The notes: generated by a model from the sequence alone, not told the origin. A stretch of DNA of 64,000 nt from an uncultured Maribacter sp. (GCA_947498505.1 CANMKG010000003.1:186001-250000), one strand, 5' to 3'; positions 26,901 through 35,654 are shown, counted from the stretch's first letter. Numbers and translations: made by a program.

Positions 26901-27391
26901 TAGGTCCTAAATTTGGTAACGATATGAAAAATATTGCGAGTGCAATAATGGGTCTTGAGCAAGAAGATATCCAAAAAATTGAGCAAAATGGCGAAATATC
27001 TCTTGACATTGAAAATAAAAGTATTATTTTACAGTTACAGGATGTAGAGATATCTTCTCAAGATATTGAAGGTTGGCTTGTTGCTAGTTCTGGTAAGCTT
27101 ACGGTAGCGCTAGATGTTACAATAAATGAATCTTTACGAGAAGAAGGTATTGCTAGAGAACTTGTAAATAGAATACAGAATATTAGAAAAGAATCTGGTT
27201 TTGAAGTAACGGATAAGATTAGTATTAAAGTTTTAAATGATGGAGTTGTCCAAAAAGCTGTTGAAAATAATCTTGTCTACATTAAAACTGAAACGCTTAC
27301 TGCGGAGCTAGATTTTGTTGAAAATTTGGAACTTGGCACTGATGTTTCCTTTGATGAAGTAAACACCAAATTGCTTATTGAAAAACATTAA
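23990..27391 (+). CDS. ileS: Isoleucyl-tRNA synthetase, type 2 (GIHH variant)
   Basis: A 1133-residue class Ia synthetase that charges tRNA-Ile, with the Rossmann core, CP1 editing domain (about 190-400, with the TTPWTLPSNTAL editing-site motif), anticodon-binding helices and a long C-terminal extension. Length over 1100 residues and KMSKR (681-685) in place of KMSKS mark the type 2, eukaryote-like form. The nucleotide-binding signature normally read HxGH is G55-I56-H57-H58, that is, first and third residues exchanged. Type 2 enzymes tolerate mupirocin, and the permuted signature has been linked to very high resistance. First gene of a run with the DksA-like gene (3 nt downstream), a hypothetical and lspA. 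Confidence 0.97.
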   Translation: MKFAGYKSLDLPKVAEEILQYWKEHQIFEKSVSTREGSDSYVFYEGPPSANGMPGIHHVMARTIKDIFPRYKTMKGFQVKRKAGWDTHGLPIELGVEKELGITKEDIGKKISVEEYNAACKKAVMRYTDVWNSMTEKVGYWVDMEDPYITYKSKYMESVWWLLKQIYDKGLIYKGYTIQPYSPKAGTGLSSHELNQPGTYQDVTDTTVTAQFKVKSHKNDAFFGKADGDVYFLAWTTTPWTLPSNTALTVGPKIDYVLVKTFNQYTFKPSYVVLAKNLVGKQFGGKFAEAQEESDFANYTKEAKKIPYQVIAETKGIDLIESTYEQLINYVQPYQNPENAFRVIPGDFVTTEDGTGIVHTAPTFGADDAFVAKQASPEVPPMLVLDENNNPVPLVDLQGKFRPELKEFGGKYVKNEYYDEGEAPQKSVDVEIAIKLKEENKAFKVEKYVHSYPNCWRTDKPILYYPLDSWFIKITDVKDRMFELNSTINWKPKSTGEGRFGNWLANANDWNLSRSRYWGIPLPIWRTEDGKEEMIIGSVAELKSEMDKALKAGILDKDIFENFEVGNMSEENYDKIDLHKNIVDQITLVSNSGKPMKRESDLIDVWFDSGSMPYAQWHYPFENKELIDNSTSFPADFIAEGVDQTRGWFYTLHAIGSMVFDSVAYKNVVSNGLVLDKEGKKMSKRLGNAVDPFTTMEEHGPDATRWYMISNANPWDNLKFDIEGIVEVKRKFFGTLYNTYSFFALYANLDEFKYAENDIPLNERPEIDRWILSELHTLIKTVDEAYADYEPTKATRAISNYVQENLSNWYVRLCRRRFWKGDYEQDKISAYQTLYTCLLTISKLAAPVAPFFMDRLYKDLVNTTQSEAFESVHLAGFSIYDETFVDKSLEAKMFKAQTISSLVLSIRQKEKIKVRQPLQKIMIPVLNQQDHEEIEAVADLIKSEVNVKEIEILDDASGILVKKIKPNFKTLGPKFGNDMKNIASAIMGLEQEDIQKIEQNGEISLDIENKSIILQLQDVEISSQDIEGWLVASSGKLTVALDVTINESLREEGIARELVNRIQNIRKESGFEVTDKISIKVLNDGVVQKAVENNLVYIKTETLTAELDFVENLELGTDVSFDEVNTKLLIEKH

Positions 27392-27394
27392 AAA

Positions 27395-27778
27395 ATGGCA
27401 GAAGATTTAAAAGTTAGATACTCAGATAAGGATTTAGAAGAATTTAGAGTACTTATCGAAGAGAAAATAGAAAAAGCAAAGAGTCATTTAGAGCTACTTA
27501 AAAGCTCATATATGAATGATAGTAATAATGGTACTGATGATACCTCTCCAACATTTAAAGCTTTTGAGGAAGGTTCTCATACTATGAGTAAAGAGGCTAA
27601 TACTCAGTTAGCTATTCGTCAGGAGAAGTTTATTAGAGATCTTAAAAATGCATTATTGCGTATTGAAAATAAAACGTACGGAATTTGTCGTGTAACAGGT
27701 AAGCTTATTAACAAAGAACGTTTGAAGCTTGTTCCGCACGCTACGTTAAGTATCGAAGCGAAAAATATGCAAAAATAA
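27395..27778 (+). CDS. DksA/TraR-family protein with degenerate zinc finger
   Basis: A 127-residue protein with the DksA plan: an N-terminal coiled-coil hairpin (about 10-85) and a C-terminal finger region YGICRVTGKLINKERLKLVPHATLSIE. In DksA the finger has four cysteines; here only one is left (C in GICRVTG), the second reads T-G, and no later pair exists. The family binds the RNA polymerase secondary channel in the stringent response. Finger loss is seen in some relatives that work without zinc. The gene starts 3 nt after ileS and is followed by a terminator, so part of the transcript ends here. Confidence 0.87.
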   Translation: MAEDLKVRYSDKDLEEFRVLIEEKIEKAKSHLELLKSSYMNDSNNGTDDTSPTFKAFEEGSHTMSKEANTQLAIRQEKFIRDLKNALLRIENKTYGICRVTGKLINKERLKLVPHATLSIEAKNMQK

Positions 27779-27781
27779 TAG

Positions 27782-27803
27782 AAACGCCTTAAGGCGTTTT
27801 TTT
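27782..27803 (+). terminator. Terminator after the ileS-DksA-like pair
   Basis: AAACGCC (27782-27788) pairs with GGCGTTT (27793-27799), loop TTAA, then T-run. Yet the next gene starts only 12 nt later, so read-through must supply it or it has a promoter inside the hairpin region. Confidence 0.85.
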
Positions 27804-27814
27804 ATTCAAATTAG

Positions 27815-28435
27815 TTGAGAACAACCATACTTTTTTTTCTGCTCTTTGCAGCACAGCTGATTTTTGGTCAAAAAATAGTGCAAAAAACGGTAGTTAAACC
27901 CAATATTAAGTCTGTTCAGATAGATGTTAATAAGTGTTATGCTCTGGATATTTCTACCGCTGATACTGATGAAATGTATATTGAAGCCACTTTTGATGGC
28001 GAATATCAAAAGGACTTACTATTGGTAATAAACGAACAAAAATCATCCATTATGGTTGATACCAAGTTTCAACCTAGTTTCATCCATCCAAATGATAAAT
28101 TAAGTGCTCATAAAGTAATAGCTATTGAATTAAAAATTGTTTTGCCCAAAAACTTAAATATTACAGCATTTGGTACTAGTTGCAATATTACAGCCACTGG
28201 GAAATATAAAAATTTAAAATTAACAGTTTCTGAAGGAGATTGTTTTTTAGTAGATGTGTCTAAAAATACAACGGTAACTACTCAAAAGGGAAATATTAAT
28301 ATAAGTGCTAAAAGGGGCACATTTATATTCAAAAACAAGTTTGGATTTATTCATAAAGACAATATTCCTAAAGGAAACAATTTATTTAGTTTAACCACCA
28401 TAAGTGGAAATATCAATCTAAAGAAAATAGAATAA
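27815..28435 (+). CDS. Secreted hypothetical protein, DUF4097-like
   Basis: A 206-residue protein with a signal peptide (ILFFLLFAAQLIFG, cleavage before QK). The mature part is mostly short strands with repeated ITA/NIT/INIS motifs, resembling the beta-helical adhesin-like DUF4097 domain; this is a fold impression only. The only usable start is TTG at 27815, since no ATG precedes the signal sequence. It lies between the DksA-like gene's terminator and lspA (33 nt), and is likely transcribed with lspA. No function assigned. Confidence 0.75.
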   Translation: MRTTILFFLLFAAQLIFGQKIVQKTVVKPNIKSVQIDVNKCYALDISTADTDEMYIEATFDGEYQKDLLLVINEQKSSIMVDTKFQPSFIHPNDKLSAHKVIAIELKIVLPKNLNITAFGTSCNITATGKYKNLKLTVSEGDCFLVDVSKNTTVTTQKGNINISAKRGTFIFKNKFGFIHKDNIPKGNNLFSLTTISGNINLKKIE

Positions 28436-28468
28436 TATGTCTATTTTTGCTTTTCTATAAAGAAGCCC

Positions 28469-29122
28469 ATGAATTTAAGGAAATCGTTATTACTCATTAT
28501 AGTAATACTTATCATAGATCAAGTCAGTAAAATTTATATAAAAACACATTTTGTTTTAGGAGAGTCGCACGATGTTTTTAATTGGTTCAAAATCCTTTTT
28601 ATAGAAAATGAAGGGGCTGCTTGGGGTGCTAAATTAAGCGATATTTTACCAGTATCTGATAAAACGGGTAAATTGGTTTTAACCATTTTTAGATTGTTTG
28701 CAATATGTGGAATAGGATATTGGTTGTTAGATGTAATCAAAAAAAAATCTACAAAAACCTTCATTATTGCGGTTTCATTAATTTTTGCCGGAGCGCTTGG
28801 AAATATTATAGATTCTGTTATCTACGGAGTTATTTTTGACGATAGTTATAATCACGTTGCAACATTATTTGCTGAAGAAACTTATGGAGGTTTGTTTCAT
28901 GGAAAAGTTGTGGACATGCTGTATTTTCCGATGGTAGATACTACCTGGCCGGAATGGGTGCCTTATTTTGGAGGGAAAAATTTTAGATTTTTTGAACCCG
29001 TTTTTAATATTGCTGATACGGCTATAAGTACAGGAGTTGGAATTCTTATTGTTTTTAACAAAAGAATTTTTTCTAAAAATGATGCTGAAATTTTAGAAGA
29101 AACAAATAAAGATTTTAGCTAA
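28469..29122 (+). CDS. lspA: Lipoprotein signal peptidase
   Basis: A 217-residue, four-helix aspartyl protease of the inner membrane that cuts signal peptides from prolipoproteins. The two catalytic aspartates are in GALGNIIDSV (TM3) and FNIADTAIS (TM4); the DQVSK motif is in the first helix. A 40-residue periplasmic insertion between helices 3 and 4 makes it longer than the E. coli enzyme, as is usual in Bacteroidota. It would process the many lipoproteins in this window. The stop overlaps the convergent cyclo-ligase gene by 4 nt. Confidence 0.96.
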   Translation: MNLRKSLLLIIVILIIDQVSKIYIKTHFVLGESHDVFNWFKILFIENEGAAWGAKLSDILPVSDKTGKLVLTIFRLFAICGIGYWLLDVIKKKSTKTFIIAVSLIFAGALGNIIDSVIYGVIFDDSYNHVATLFAEETYGGLFHGKVVDMLYFPMVDTTWPEWVPYFGGKNFRFFEPVFNIADTAISTGVGILIVFNKRIFSKNDAEILEETNKDFS

Positions 29123-29679
29123 AAGTAATAGGTTTTTTTTGGTGTAACGCAGTAGTTTAAAGGAATATCAAACTTATTTACGTCACTGATTTCTTTTTCA
29201 GCTTCAAATAAAGACAGACCTATCTTTACAACATTTGTAGAACACTTAGCGAGAAAAGAATCGTAAAACCCTTTTCCATAGCCTACTCTGTTTCCATTAA
29301 GATCGAAAGTTAAAAGCGGAATAAAAACAACTTGAATTTTACCCTCTTTAATTTCAATACCTTCAACAGGTTCAGGAACACCCCAATTGTTAACTTTTAA
29401 TTTAGTATTATCGGTAAGTAGTATGTTGGTCAAGTTGGTATCAGAAGTTATTTTAGGCACAATTACGTTTTTATCCTTTCCTTGTAATATAGAAAGGATA
29501 TATGAAGTCTCTATTTCTTTTTTTGAAGAAATAGGTAGATATATATGGTAATAATCATAAGACCATATAGAAAGTTCTAAAAGATTATTCGCAATTTTTA
29601 GGCTTAGGTCTTCTAAGTCTTGTGTGGAGATTAATTCTCGTTTTTGTAAATAATTTTTTCGCAACTCTTTTTTGAGCAT
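29119..29679 (-). CDS. 5-formyltetrahydrofolate cyclo-ligase
   Basis: A 186-residue enzyme that converts 5-formyl-THF to 5,10-methenyl-THF with ATP. The signature GYGKGFYDSFLAK lies near residue 135 and the N-terminal KKELRKNYLQKRELIS matches the family. Gene symbol in other bacteria is fau/ygfA/mthfS; usage varies, so none is given. A 28-codon membrane microprotein gene lies 45 nt upstream on the same strand and may share its promoter. Confidence 0.93.
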   Translation of the reverse strand: MLKKELRKNYLQKRELISTQDLEDLSLKIANNLLELSIWSYDYYHIYLPISSKKEIETSYILSILQGKDKNVIVPKITSDTNLTNILLTDNTKLKVNNWGVPEPVEGIEIKEGKIQVVFIPLLTFDLNGNRVGYGKGFYDSFLAKCSTNVVKIGLSLFEAEKEISDVNKFDIPLNYCVTPKKTYYF

Positions 29680-29724
29680 AAAAGATATATTACGATATCA
29701 TATTTACTGCAAAATAATAATAAA

Positions 29725-29811
29725 CTACTCTTTTGTTGCTACGGCAAAAAAGACCTTGAAAAATAGCATCAAAATTAAGTAGGTTCCCAATGTAATTATA
29801 TAGTTGTCCAT
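29725..29811 (-). CDS. Candidate 28-aa single-helix membrane microprotein
   Basis: An ATG-initiated frame of 28 codons: MDNYIITLGTYLIL, then MLFFKVFFAVATKE and TAG. One hydrophobic helix (about residues 5-24) is flanked by an acidic N-terminus and a charged C-terminus, the usual look of bacterial membrane microproteins. It lies 45 nt upstream of the cyclo-ligase start on the same strand. A TATATTTA (one mismatch to -7) is about 40 nt upstream. It is below usual annotation limits; no homology search was possible. Confidence 0.5.
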   Translation of the reverse strand: MDNYIITLGTYLILMLFFKVFFAVATKE

Positions 29812-30256
29812 GTGTCCTCTTCTTTAAATCTGTTTAAATATAGATAAAAAAAATGTTATTTAACCCTTTAACGGTAGGTTTTTATCGATGAAATGCACAT
29901 TTTTTGATAAAATTTAACTTTTTGTTAAAGATTTCTTTTTAAAATTTCGAAGATTTTAACAGTAACCTGTTAGTTTTCAATTAATTATTTGCTTACCTAA
30001 AATTAAGAGGGTTTTTTGTTAAATTTTAATTTTTTTCAGTAGTTATTTGATTTGCATGCTAAAAATGCAGAATAAACCTTTTTGTTTTTTCATATCAAGA
30101 AAACATACTGCTAAAAGCTGAGTAATCCGAAAATGAAAATTTAGCTTATAGAACAGCCCTTTTAAAGTTAAAAAATGCAAAAACTCCATTTAATTATAGA
30201 AAAACGCAGTAATTTAACATTGTATAAGTGCAGAGGGAAAAAACAGATAAAAATTC
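29812..30256. other. Intergenic, AT-rich, upstream of uvrC
   Basis: About 445 bp with no supported gene. It holds a 6-bp hairpin TAACAG/CTGTTA (29957-29972) without a T-run, and long A and T tracts. No perfect TAnnTTTG is seen near uvrC. Confidence 0.5.
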
Positions 30257-32044
30257 ATGTCCCAATTACCTATTAAAATACAATTAAGTACACTGCCAAA
30301 TAACCCTGGAGTTTATCAGTTTTATGATGAGCAGCAAAAAATATTATACGTAGGTAAAGCTAAAAATCTTAAAAAAAGAGTATCGTCATATTTTAATAAG
30401 AATCATGAACATGGAAAGACTCGTGTTCTGGTATCAAAAATATGCTCAATAAAACACATTGTTGTGCCTACGGAGTCCGACGCGCTTTTATTGGAAAATA
30501 ACTTAATTAAAAAGTATCGTCCCCGTTACAATGTACTTCTAAAAGATGATAAAACTTATCCTTGGATATGTATAAAAAAAGAACGATTTCCAAGAGTGTT
30601 TTATACTAGAAATCTAATTAAAGATGGATCAGAGTATTATGGGCCTTATACAAGTATGAAAACGGTAAAAACATTACTTGACTTGATTAAGAGCGTTTAT
30701 CCATTGAGAACATGTAATTATGACCTTTCAAAAAAGAATATTGAGGAATGTAAGTATAAAGTATGTCTTGAATATCATTTGAAAAATTGTATGGGTCCTT
30801 GCGAAGGTTTTCAAAGCGTAGAGGAGTATGACAGACAAATACAGGATATTAGAGAAATTTTAAAGGGTAATTTTAAAACTTCGCTACAATATTTTAAGAC
30901 TGAAATGAAAACCTTGGCAGCTGAAATGATGTTTGAAGAAGCACAACAGGTCAAGGAAAAGATTGAAGTTCTTGAAAATTACCAATCTAAATCAACAATT
31001 GTAAACCCTAAAATAAATAACGTAGACGTTTTTACAATAATATCAGATTCTGATTTTGCTTATATCAATTTTTTACAACTTTCCTATGGTTCCATAATAA
31101 GGTCGCATACTATGGAAATTAAAAAGAAATTAGATGAGTCTGATGAGGAATTGTTGGAACTTGCAATTGTTGAAATACAAAACAGGTTTAAATCTATTTC
31201 TAAAGAAATATACTTGCCTTTTAAGGTTTCGGTAGACCCTAAATTAAAGGTTACGATACCAAAACTAGGAGATAAAAAGAAAATTTTAGAATTTTCAGAA
31301 CGTAATGCAAAGTTTTTTAGGCAAGAACGTTTTAATCAAATTAAAATAATAGACCCAGATAGGCATACAAGTCGAATAATGTCTCAGATGAAAAAGGATT
31401 TGAGATTAACAAAAGAGCCTCGACATATTGAGTGTTTTGATAATAGTAATATTCAAGGAACAAATCCTGTAGCAGCATGCGTAGTGTTTAGAAATGGTAA
31501 AGCATCTAAAAAGGAATATCGGCATTACAATATAAAAACAGTTGTCGGGCCAGACGATTTTGCGTCAATGGAAGAGGTTGTTTATAGAAGATATAAAAGA
31601 TTATTAGAAGAGGGAGAACAATTGCCACAGTTAATCGTAATTGATGGAGGAAAAGGACAATTGTCTTCTGCACTAAAAAGTCTAGATATTTTAGAATTAA
31701 GAGGTAAAATTGCAATTGTGGGAATTGCAAAACGACTAGAAGAAATTTACTTTCCAGGAGATAGTGTTCCTTTGTATTTAGATAAAAAATCGGAAAGTCT
31801 AAAAATATTACAGCGCCTCAGAAATGAAGCGCATAGATTTGGAATTACATTTCATAGAAATAAGCGTAGTAAAGCAGCTATTAATTCTGAACTTGAAAAT
31901 ATAGATGGTATAGGAAAAAAAACAGCTCAAGATTTATTAAAAAATTTTAAATCTGTTAAACGCGTAAAAGAAGCATCAATGTCCAGCTTAGAAGCAGTAG
32001 TTGGATTGTCAAAAGCCAAAAAAATATATGAAACTTTTCATTAA
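30257..32044 (+). CDS. uvrC: UvrABC excision nuclease subunit C
   Basis: A 595-residue nucleotide-excision-repair nuclease making the incisions on both sides of a lesion. The N-terminal GIY-YIG domain (GVYQFYDEQQKILYVGKAKNL) makes the 3' cut; a UvrB-binding UVR helix pair is near residue 210; the RNase H-like domain (ECFDNSNIQG, VIDGGKGQLSSA) makes the 5' cut; a helix-hairpin-helix (ENIDGIGKKTAQDLL) ends the protein. Its 3' end overlaps the patatin gene by 17 nt, so the two are likely co-transcribed. Confidence 0.97.
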   Translation: MSQLPIKIQLSTLPNNPGVYQFYDEQQKILYVGKAKNLKKRVSSYFNKNHEHGKTRVLVSKICSIKHIVVPTESDALLLENNLIKKYRPRYNVLLKDDKTYPWICIKKERFPRVFYTRNLIKDGSEYYGPYTSMKTVKTLLDLIKSVYPLRTCNYDLSKKNIEECKYKVCLEYHLKNCMGPCEGFQSVEEYDRQIQDIREILKGNFKTSLQYFKTEMKTLAAEMMFEEAQQVKEKIEVLENYQSKSTIVNPKINNVDVFTIISDSDFAYINFLQLSYGSIIRSHTMEIKKKLDESDEELLELAIVEIQNRFKSISKEIYLPFKVSVDPKLKVTIPKLGDKKKILEFSERNAKFFRQERFNQIKIIDPDRHTSRIMSQMKKDLRLTKEPRHIECFDNSNIQGTNPVAACVVFRNGKASKKEYRHYNIKTVVGPDDFASMEEVVYRRYKRLLEEGEQLPQLIVIDGGKGQLSSALKSLDILELRGKIAIVGIAKRLEEIYFPGDSVPLYLDKKSESLKILQRLRNEAHRFGITFHRNKRSKAAINSELENIDGIGKKTAQDLLKNFKSVKRVKEASMSSLEAVVGLSKAKKIYETFH

Positions 32045-34292
32045 AAAAATAGGTTTATTGTTAGTGCTAGTTTGTTGTTTTTGTGCAAATGCTCAAGAAC
32101 AAGACAATGTAAAGGTGGGGCTGGTATTAAGTGGAGGTGGTGCAAAAGGAATGGCTCATATTGGTGCGATAAAAGTTATTGAAGAAGCTGGTATAAAAAT
32201 AGATTATATAGGAGGAACAAGTATGGGAGCAATTGTTGGAGCTTTATATGCTTCTGGTTATTCTGCGACCGAATTAGATTCTATTTTCAGAAATACTGAT
32301 TTTTTTAATTTAATTCAGGATAACCTTCCTAGAAATGCTAAAACCTTTTACGAGAAAGATGATTCGGAACGTTATGCCTTAACATTGCCCTTTAATAATT
32401 TTAAAATTTCCTTTCCACAAGGTTATTCAGGTGGTAGGAACATATATAATGAGTTAGTTAAATTATTATATCATGTTAAAGATATCGAGGATTTTAACGA
32501 GCTACCTATTCCTTTTGTTTGTGTTGCCACAAACGTAGAAACTGGTAAAGAGGTAGTATTAAATAAGGGATATTTACCAGAAGCAATTTTAGCTAGTGGA
32601 ACACTGCCTTCACTTTTTGAACCCACGAAAATTAACAACCAAATTTTAATTGATGGTGGAGTAGTAAACAATTACCCAATTGATAAAGTGAGGCAAATGG
32701 GAGCTAATTTTATAATTGGTGTTGATGTACAACATGGGTTGTCAACAAAGGAAGAATTGTCATCAGCAACTGAAATTCTTATGCAGATAAATAATTTTAG
32801 AGCTGCGGCCGATATGCAAACAAAATCTAAAGAAACAGATATTTATATTAAACCAGATATTAAAGATTATACTGTTTTAGATTTTGATGATAAAGAAGCA
32901 ATAATAGAAACAGGTTTGGTTGCAGCAAGATTTAAAATGGATGAACTTCATAAAGTTTCTCAAAAACAATTAAATAACGTAAAACCTAATATAGAAATCG
33001 AAGATACTAATACCTTAAAAGTAGATAGATTAATACTTACAGGAGATAATTCGTATTCTCGAGGATATATAAAAGGAAAACTTAGGTTTAAGTTTGGCGA
33101 AGAAATTACGTTTAAAAAACTTCAACAAGGATTAAGCAATCTTTATGCGACAGGAAATTTTGTTTCCAATAGGTACAAACTTACATCAAGTGAAAATGGT
33201 GAAGATTTGTCCATTAATTTAGAAGAAACAACAGATAATACCTTTTTACGTCTTGGTGTTAATTATAATGGTTTATACAAAAGTTCGGCACTTATTAATA
33301 TCACCAGAAAAAATCTGTTGTTGAATGAAGACGTAACCTCTCTAGATCTTATTTTAGGAGACAATATCCGTTATAATTTTCAATATTATGTAGACAAGGG
33401 TTTGTATTGGAGTTTTGGTATAGAATCTAGGTTTAATCAATTTGAAGAAGAAATTTCATTAGGATTAATACGTGAAAATTATAATGTTTTTAATAACACC
33501 AACATTAATACAATTACGTTAGATGTTTCTGATATTACCAATCAAATTTATGTGCAAACGGTGGTTCGTGAAGAATTTGCTTTCAGAGCAGGTTTAGAGC
33601 ACAAATTTTTGAAATATAGCACGCTTACTTTAAGTGATTCAAATACTGATGGGTTTGGAGTTTCGGAGACTTCATCAGATGAACGAACCCATTTTGAAAA
33701 AGGTAGTTATTATAGTGCTTTTAGTAGATTAACATTGGATACTTACGATGATAAATATTTTCCGAGTAGAGGATTGTATTTTAATGGAGACTTTCAATTT
33801 TATGCATTATCCTCTGATTTTAATGATAATTTTAGGGAGTTTTCAATTGTCAAAGCTAAAATTGGGACGGCTTTACCTATAACAAACAATTTTTCTTTAA
33901 ATGTTGAAACTGACGGAGGGTTTAAATTAGGTTCCTCGGCAGTTTCATCTTTTGATTTTGTTTTAGGAGGATATGGTGCTAGTTATATTAATAATTTTAC
34001 TCCATTCATTGGATACGATTTTTTAAATCTAGTTGGCAACAGCTATATAAAGGCATATGGTAGATTGGATTATGAATTTGCTCCAAAAAATCACTTTATG
34101 TTCTCAGCCAATTTTGCAAATGTAGATGACGATATCTTTAGAACGGGAGAATGGTTTACATTACCCAATTATTCTGGATATGGAATAAGTTATGGTTTAG
34201 AATCTTTTATTGGACCGTTACAAATTATGTATTCTTGGTCTCCTGAAATTGAAAAAGAGAGTTTTTTCTTTAGTATAGGATATTGGTTTTAA
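32028..34292 (+). CDS. Patatin-like phospholipase fused to outer-membrane barrel (type Vd-like)
   Basis: A 754-residue protein: signal peptide (CFCANA-QE), patatin domain (about 28-260) with oxyanion GGGAKG (36-41), nucleophile GTSMG (S65) and dyad aspartate IDGG (D209), then a POTRA-like segment (about 325-400) and a C-terminal 16-strand-type barrel ending FFFSIGYWF. This is the arrangement of PlpD/FplA, the type Vd autotransporters, in which the barrel displays or releases the lipase. All catalytic residues are present. The longest frame starts at TTG 32001; the ATG at 32028, inside uvrC, places the signal peptide correctly. Confidence 0.93.
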   Translation: MKLFIKKIGLLLVLVCCFCANAQEQDNVKVGLVLSGGGAKGMAHIGAIKVIEEAGIKIDYIGGTSMGAIVGALYASGYSATELDSIFRNTDFFNLIQDNLPRNAKTFYEKDDSERYALTLPFNNFKISFPQGYSGGRNIYNELVKLLYHVKDIEDFNELPIPFVCVATNVETGKEVVLNKGYLPEAILASGTLPSLFEPTKINNQILIDGGVVNNYPIDKVRQMGANFIIGVDVQHGLSTKEELSSATEILMQINNFRAAADMQTKSKETDIYIKPDIKDYTVLDFDDKEAIIETGLVAARFKMDELHKVSQKQLNNVKPNIEIEDTNTLKVDRLILTGDNSYSRGYIKGKLRFKFGEEITFKKLQQGLSNLYATGNFVSNRYKLTSSENGEDLSINLEETTDNTFLRLGVNYNGLYKSSALINITRKNLLLNEDVTSLDLILGDNIRYNFQYYVDKGLYWSFGIESRFNQFEEEISLGLIRENYNVFNNTNINTITLDVSDITNQIYVQTVVREEFAFRAGLEHKFLKYSTLTLSDSNTDGFGVSETSSDERTHFEKGSYYSAFSRLTLDTYDDKYFPSRGLYFNGDFQFYALSSDFNDNFREFSIVKAKIGTALPITNNFSLNVETDGGFKLGSSAVSSFDFVLGGYGASYINNFTPFIGYDFLNLVGNSYIKAYGRLDYEFAPKNHFMFSANFANVDDDIFRTGEWFTLPNYSGYGISYGLESFIGPLQIMYSWSPEIEKESFFFSIGYWF

Positions 34293-34448
34293 ACATAATA
34301 CTACTTTTTTTACGATATTTGTTTATGATGTTACAGTTTCGAATTGATATAACTCCTCATTTGAGGGCAATGTGGTAAGCAAGAACAAATTTGCCTTTAA
34401 GGAATTTGTATAACGCTTATTATTAATGATAAATCAATTTTTGAACAA

Positions 34449-35591
34449 ATGTCAATAGTAGATAAAACTTCACTTCAATTACCAAAAGAAAATTTAGAAG
34501 CTCAAGATTTTTTGCCTCTTTTAGGAACAGATTACATTGAGTTATATGTAGGTAATGCAAAACAAGCAGCACATTACTATATGTCAGCATGGGGGTTTCA
34601 GCCCTTAGCATATGCTGGATTAGAAACAGGGCTCAAGGATAGAGTTTCTTATGTGTTGCAACAAGATAAAATTAGAATAGTATTAACTTCTCCATTAAAT
34701 TCTGGAGGAGAAATTAACGAACATATTAATGCGCATGGGGATGGTGTAAAAATAATTGCCCTTTGGGTAGATAATGCCGCAAAAAGTTTTGAGGAAACCA
34801 CAAATAGAGGTGCAGAGCCATATTACGCTCCTAAAGTAGTTAAAGATGATGACGGAGAAGTTGTATTGTCTGGAATATGTACTTATGGAGAAACTAAACA
34901 TGTTTTTGTGGAACGAAAAAATTATAAGGGAGCTTTTTTACCAGGATTTAAGGCATGGAATCCTCATTACAAGCCAACTAGTACAGGTTTAAAATATGTG
35001 GATCATATGGTTGGTAATGTTGGCTGGAATGAAATGAATAAATGGTGCAAGTTCTACGAAGAAGTAATGGGTTTTGCACAATTGGTTTCTTTTGATGATA
35101 AAGATATTTCCACGGAATACACGGCTTTAATGAGTAAGGTTATGAGTAATGGAAATGGCAGAATAAAGTTTCCAATAAACGAACCTGCAGAAGGAAGAAA
35201 AAAATCTCAAATAGAAGAGTATATTCAATTTTATAATGGTGCAGGGGTTCAACATATTGCACTGGCAACAGATAATATTATTGAAACCGTAACAGCACTG
35301 AAAAACCGAGGGGTAGAATTTTTAACAGTACCACAAAGTTATTATTCAGAGGTTTTAAACAGGGTTGGAGAAATTGATGAAGATTTGGAACCTTTAAGTG
35401 AATTGGGGATTTTAATAGATAGAGATGATGAAGGTTATCTTTTACAAATATTTACAAAACCAATTTTAGATCGCCCAACAATGTTTATTGAGATAATTCA
35501 GCGGAAAGGAGCTAAATCATTTGGTAAAGGCAATTTTAAAGCATTGTTTGAATCTATTGAAAGAGAACAGGCATTAAGAGGAACGCTATAA
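34449..35591 (+). CDS. hppD: 4-hydroxyphenylpyruvate dioxygenase
   Basis: A 380-residue Fe(II) enzyme of the vicinal-oxygen-chelate fold that turns 4-hydroxyphenylpyruvate into homogentisate, in tyrosine breakdown. The iron ligands are H186 (KYVDHMVGNV), H269 (GVQHIALAT) and E348 (MFIEIIQRKG); the C-terminal helix FKALFESIEREQALRGTL is also typical. Homogentisate dioxygenase is often adjacent in related genomes but is not found in this window. The candidate small RNA lies directly downstream, and tryptophan dioxygenase is 1.1 kb further on. Confidence 0.96.
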   Translation: MSIVDKTSLQLPKENLEAQDFLPLLGTDYIELYVGNAKQAAHYYMSAWGFQPLAYAGLETGLKDRVSYVLQQDKIRIVLTSPLNSGGEINEHINAHGDGVKIIALWVDNAAKSFEETTNRGAEPYYAPKVVKDDDGEVVLSGICTYGETKHVFVERKNYKGAFLPGFKAWNPHYKPTSTGLKYVDHMVGNVGWNEMNKWCKFYEEVMGFAQLVSFDDKDISTEYTALMSKVMSNGNGRIKFPINEPAEGRKKSQIEEYIQFYNGAGVQHIALATDNIIETVTALKNRGVEFLTVPQSYYSEVLNRVGEIDEDLEPLSELGILIDRDDEGYLLQIFTKPILDRPTMFIEIIQRKGAKSFGKGNFKALFESIEREQALRGTL

Positions 35592-35654
35592 CGCCAATTT
35601 TTCTTAAAAAAATATTAATTTCTAGCAACAAACCTAAATTACTGTTAATACAAG

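Noticed and set aside
8853-29893. ATCGATGAA motif in two intergenic regions (near 8855 and 29885), with a similar TCGATGAA near 4307
   Set aside because: Short motif with no consistent placement relative to starts; chance is adequate.
29957-29972. TAACAG/CTGTTA hairpin in the uvrC upstream region
   Set aside because: Six weak pairs and no T-run; not a convincing terminator or operator.
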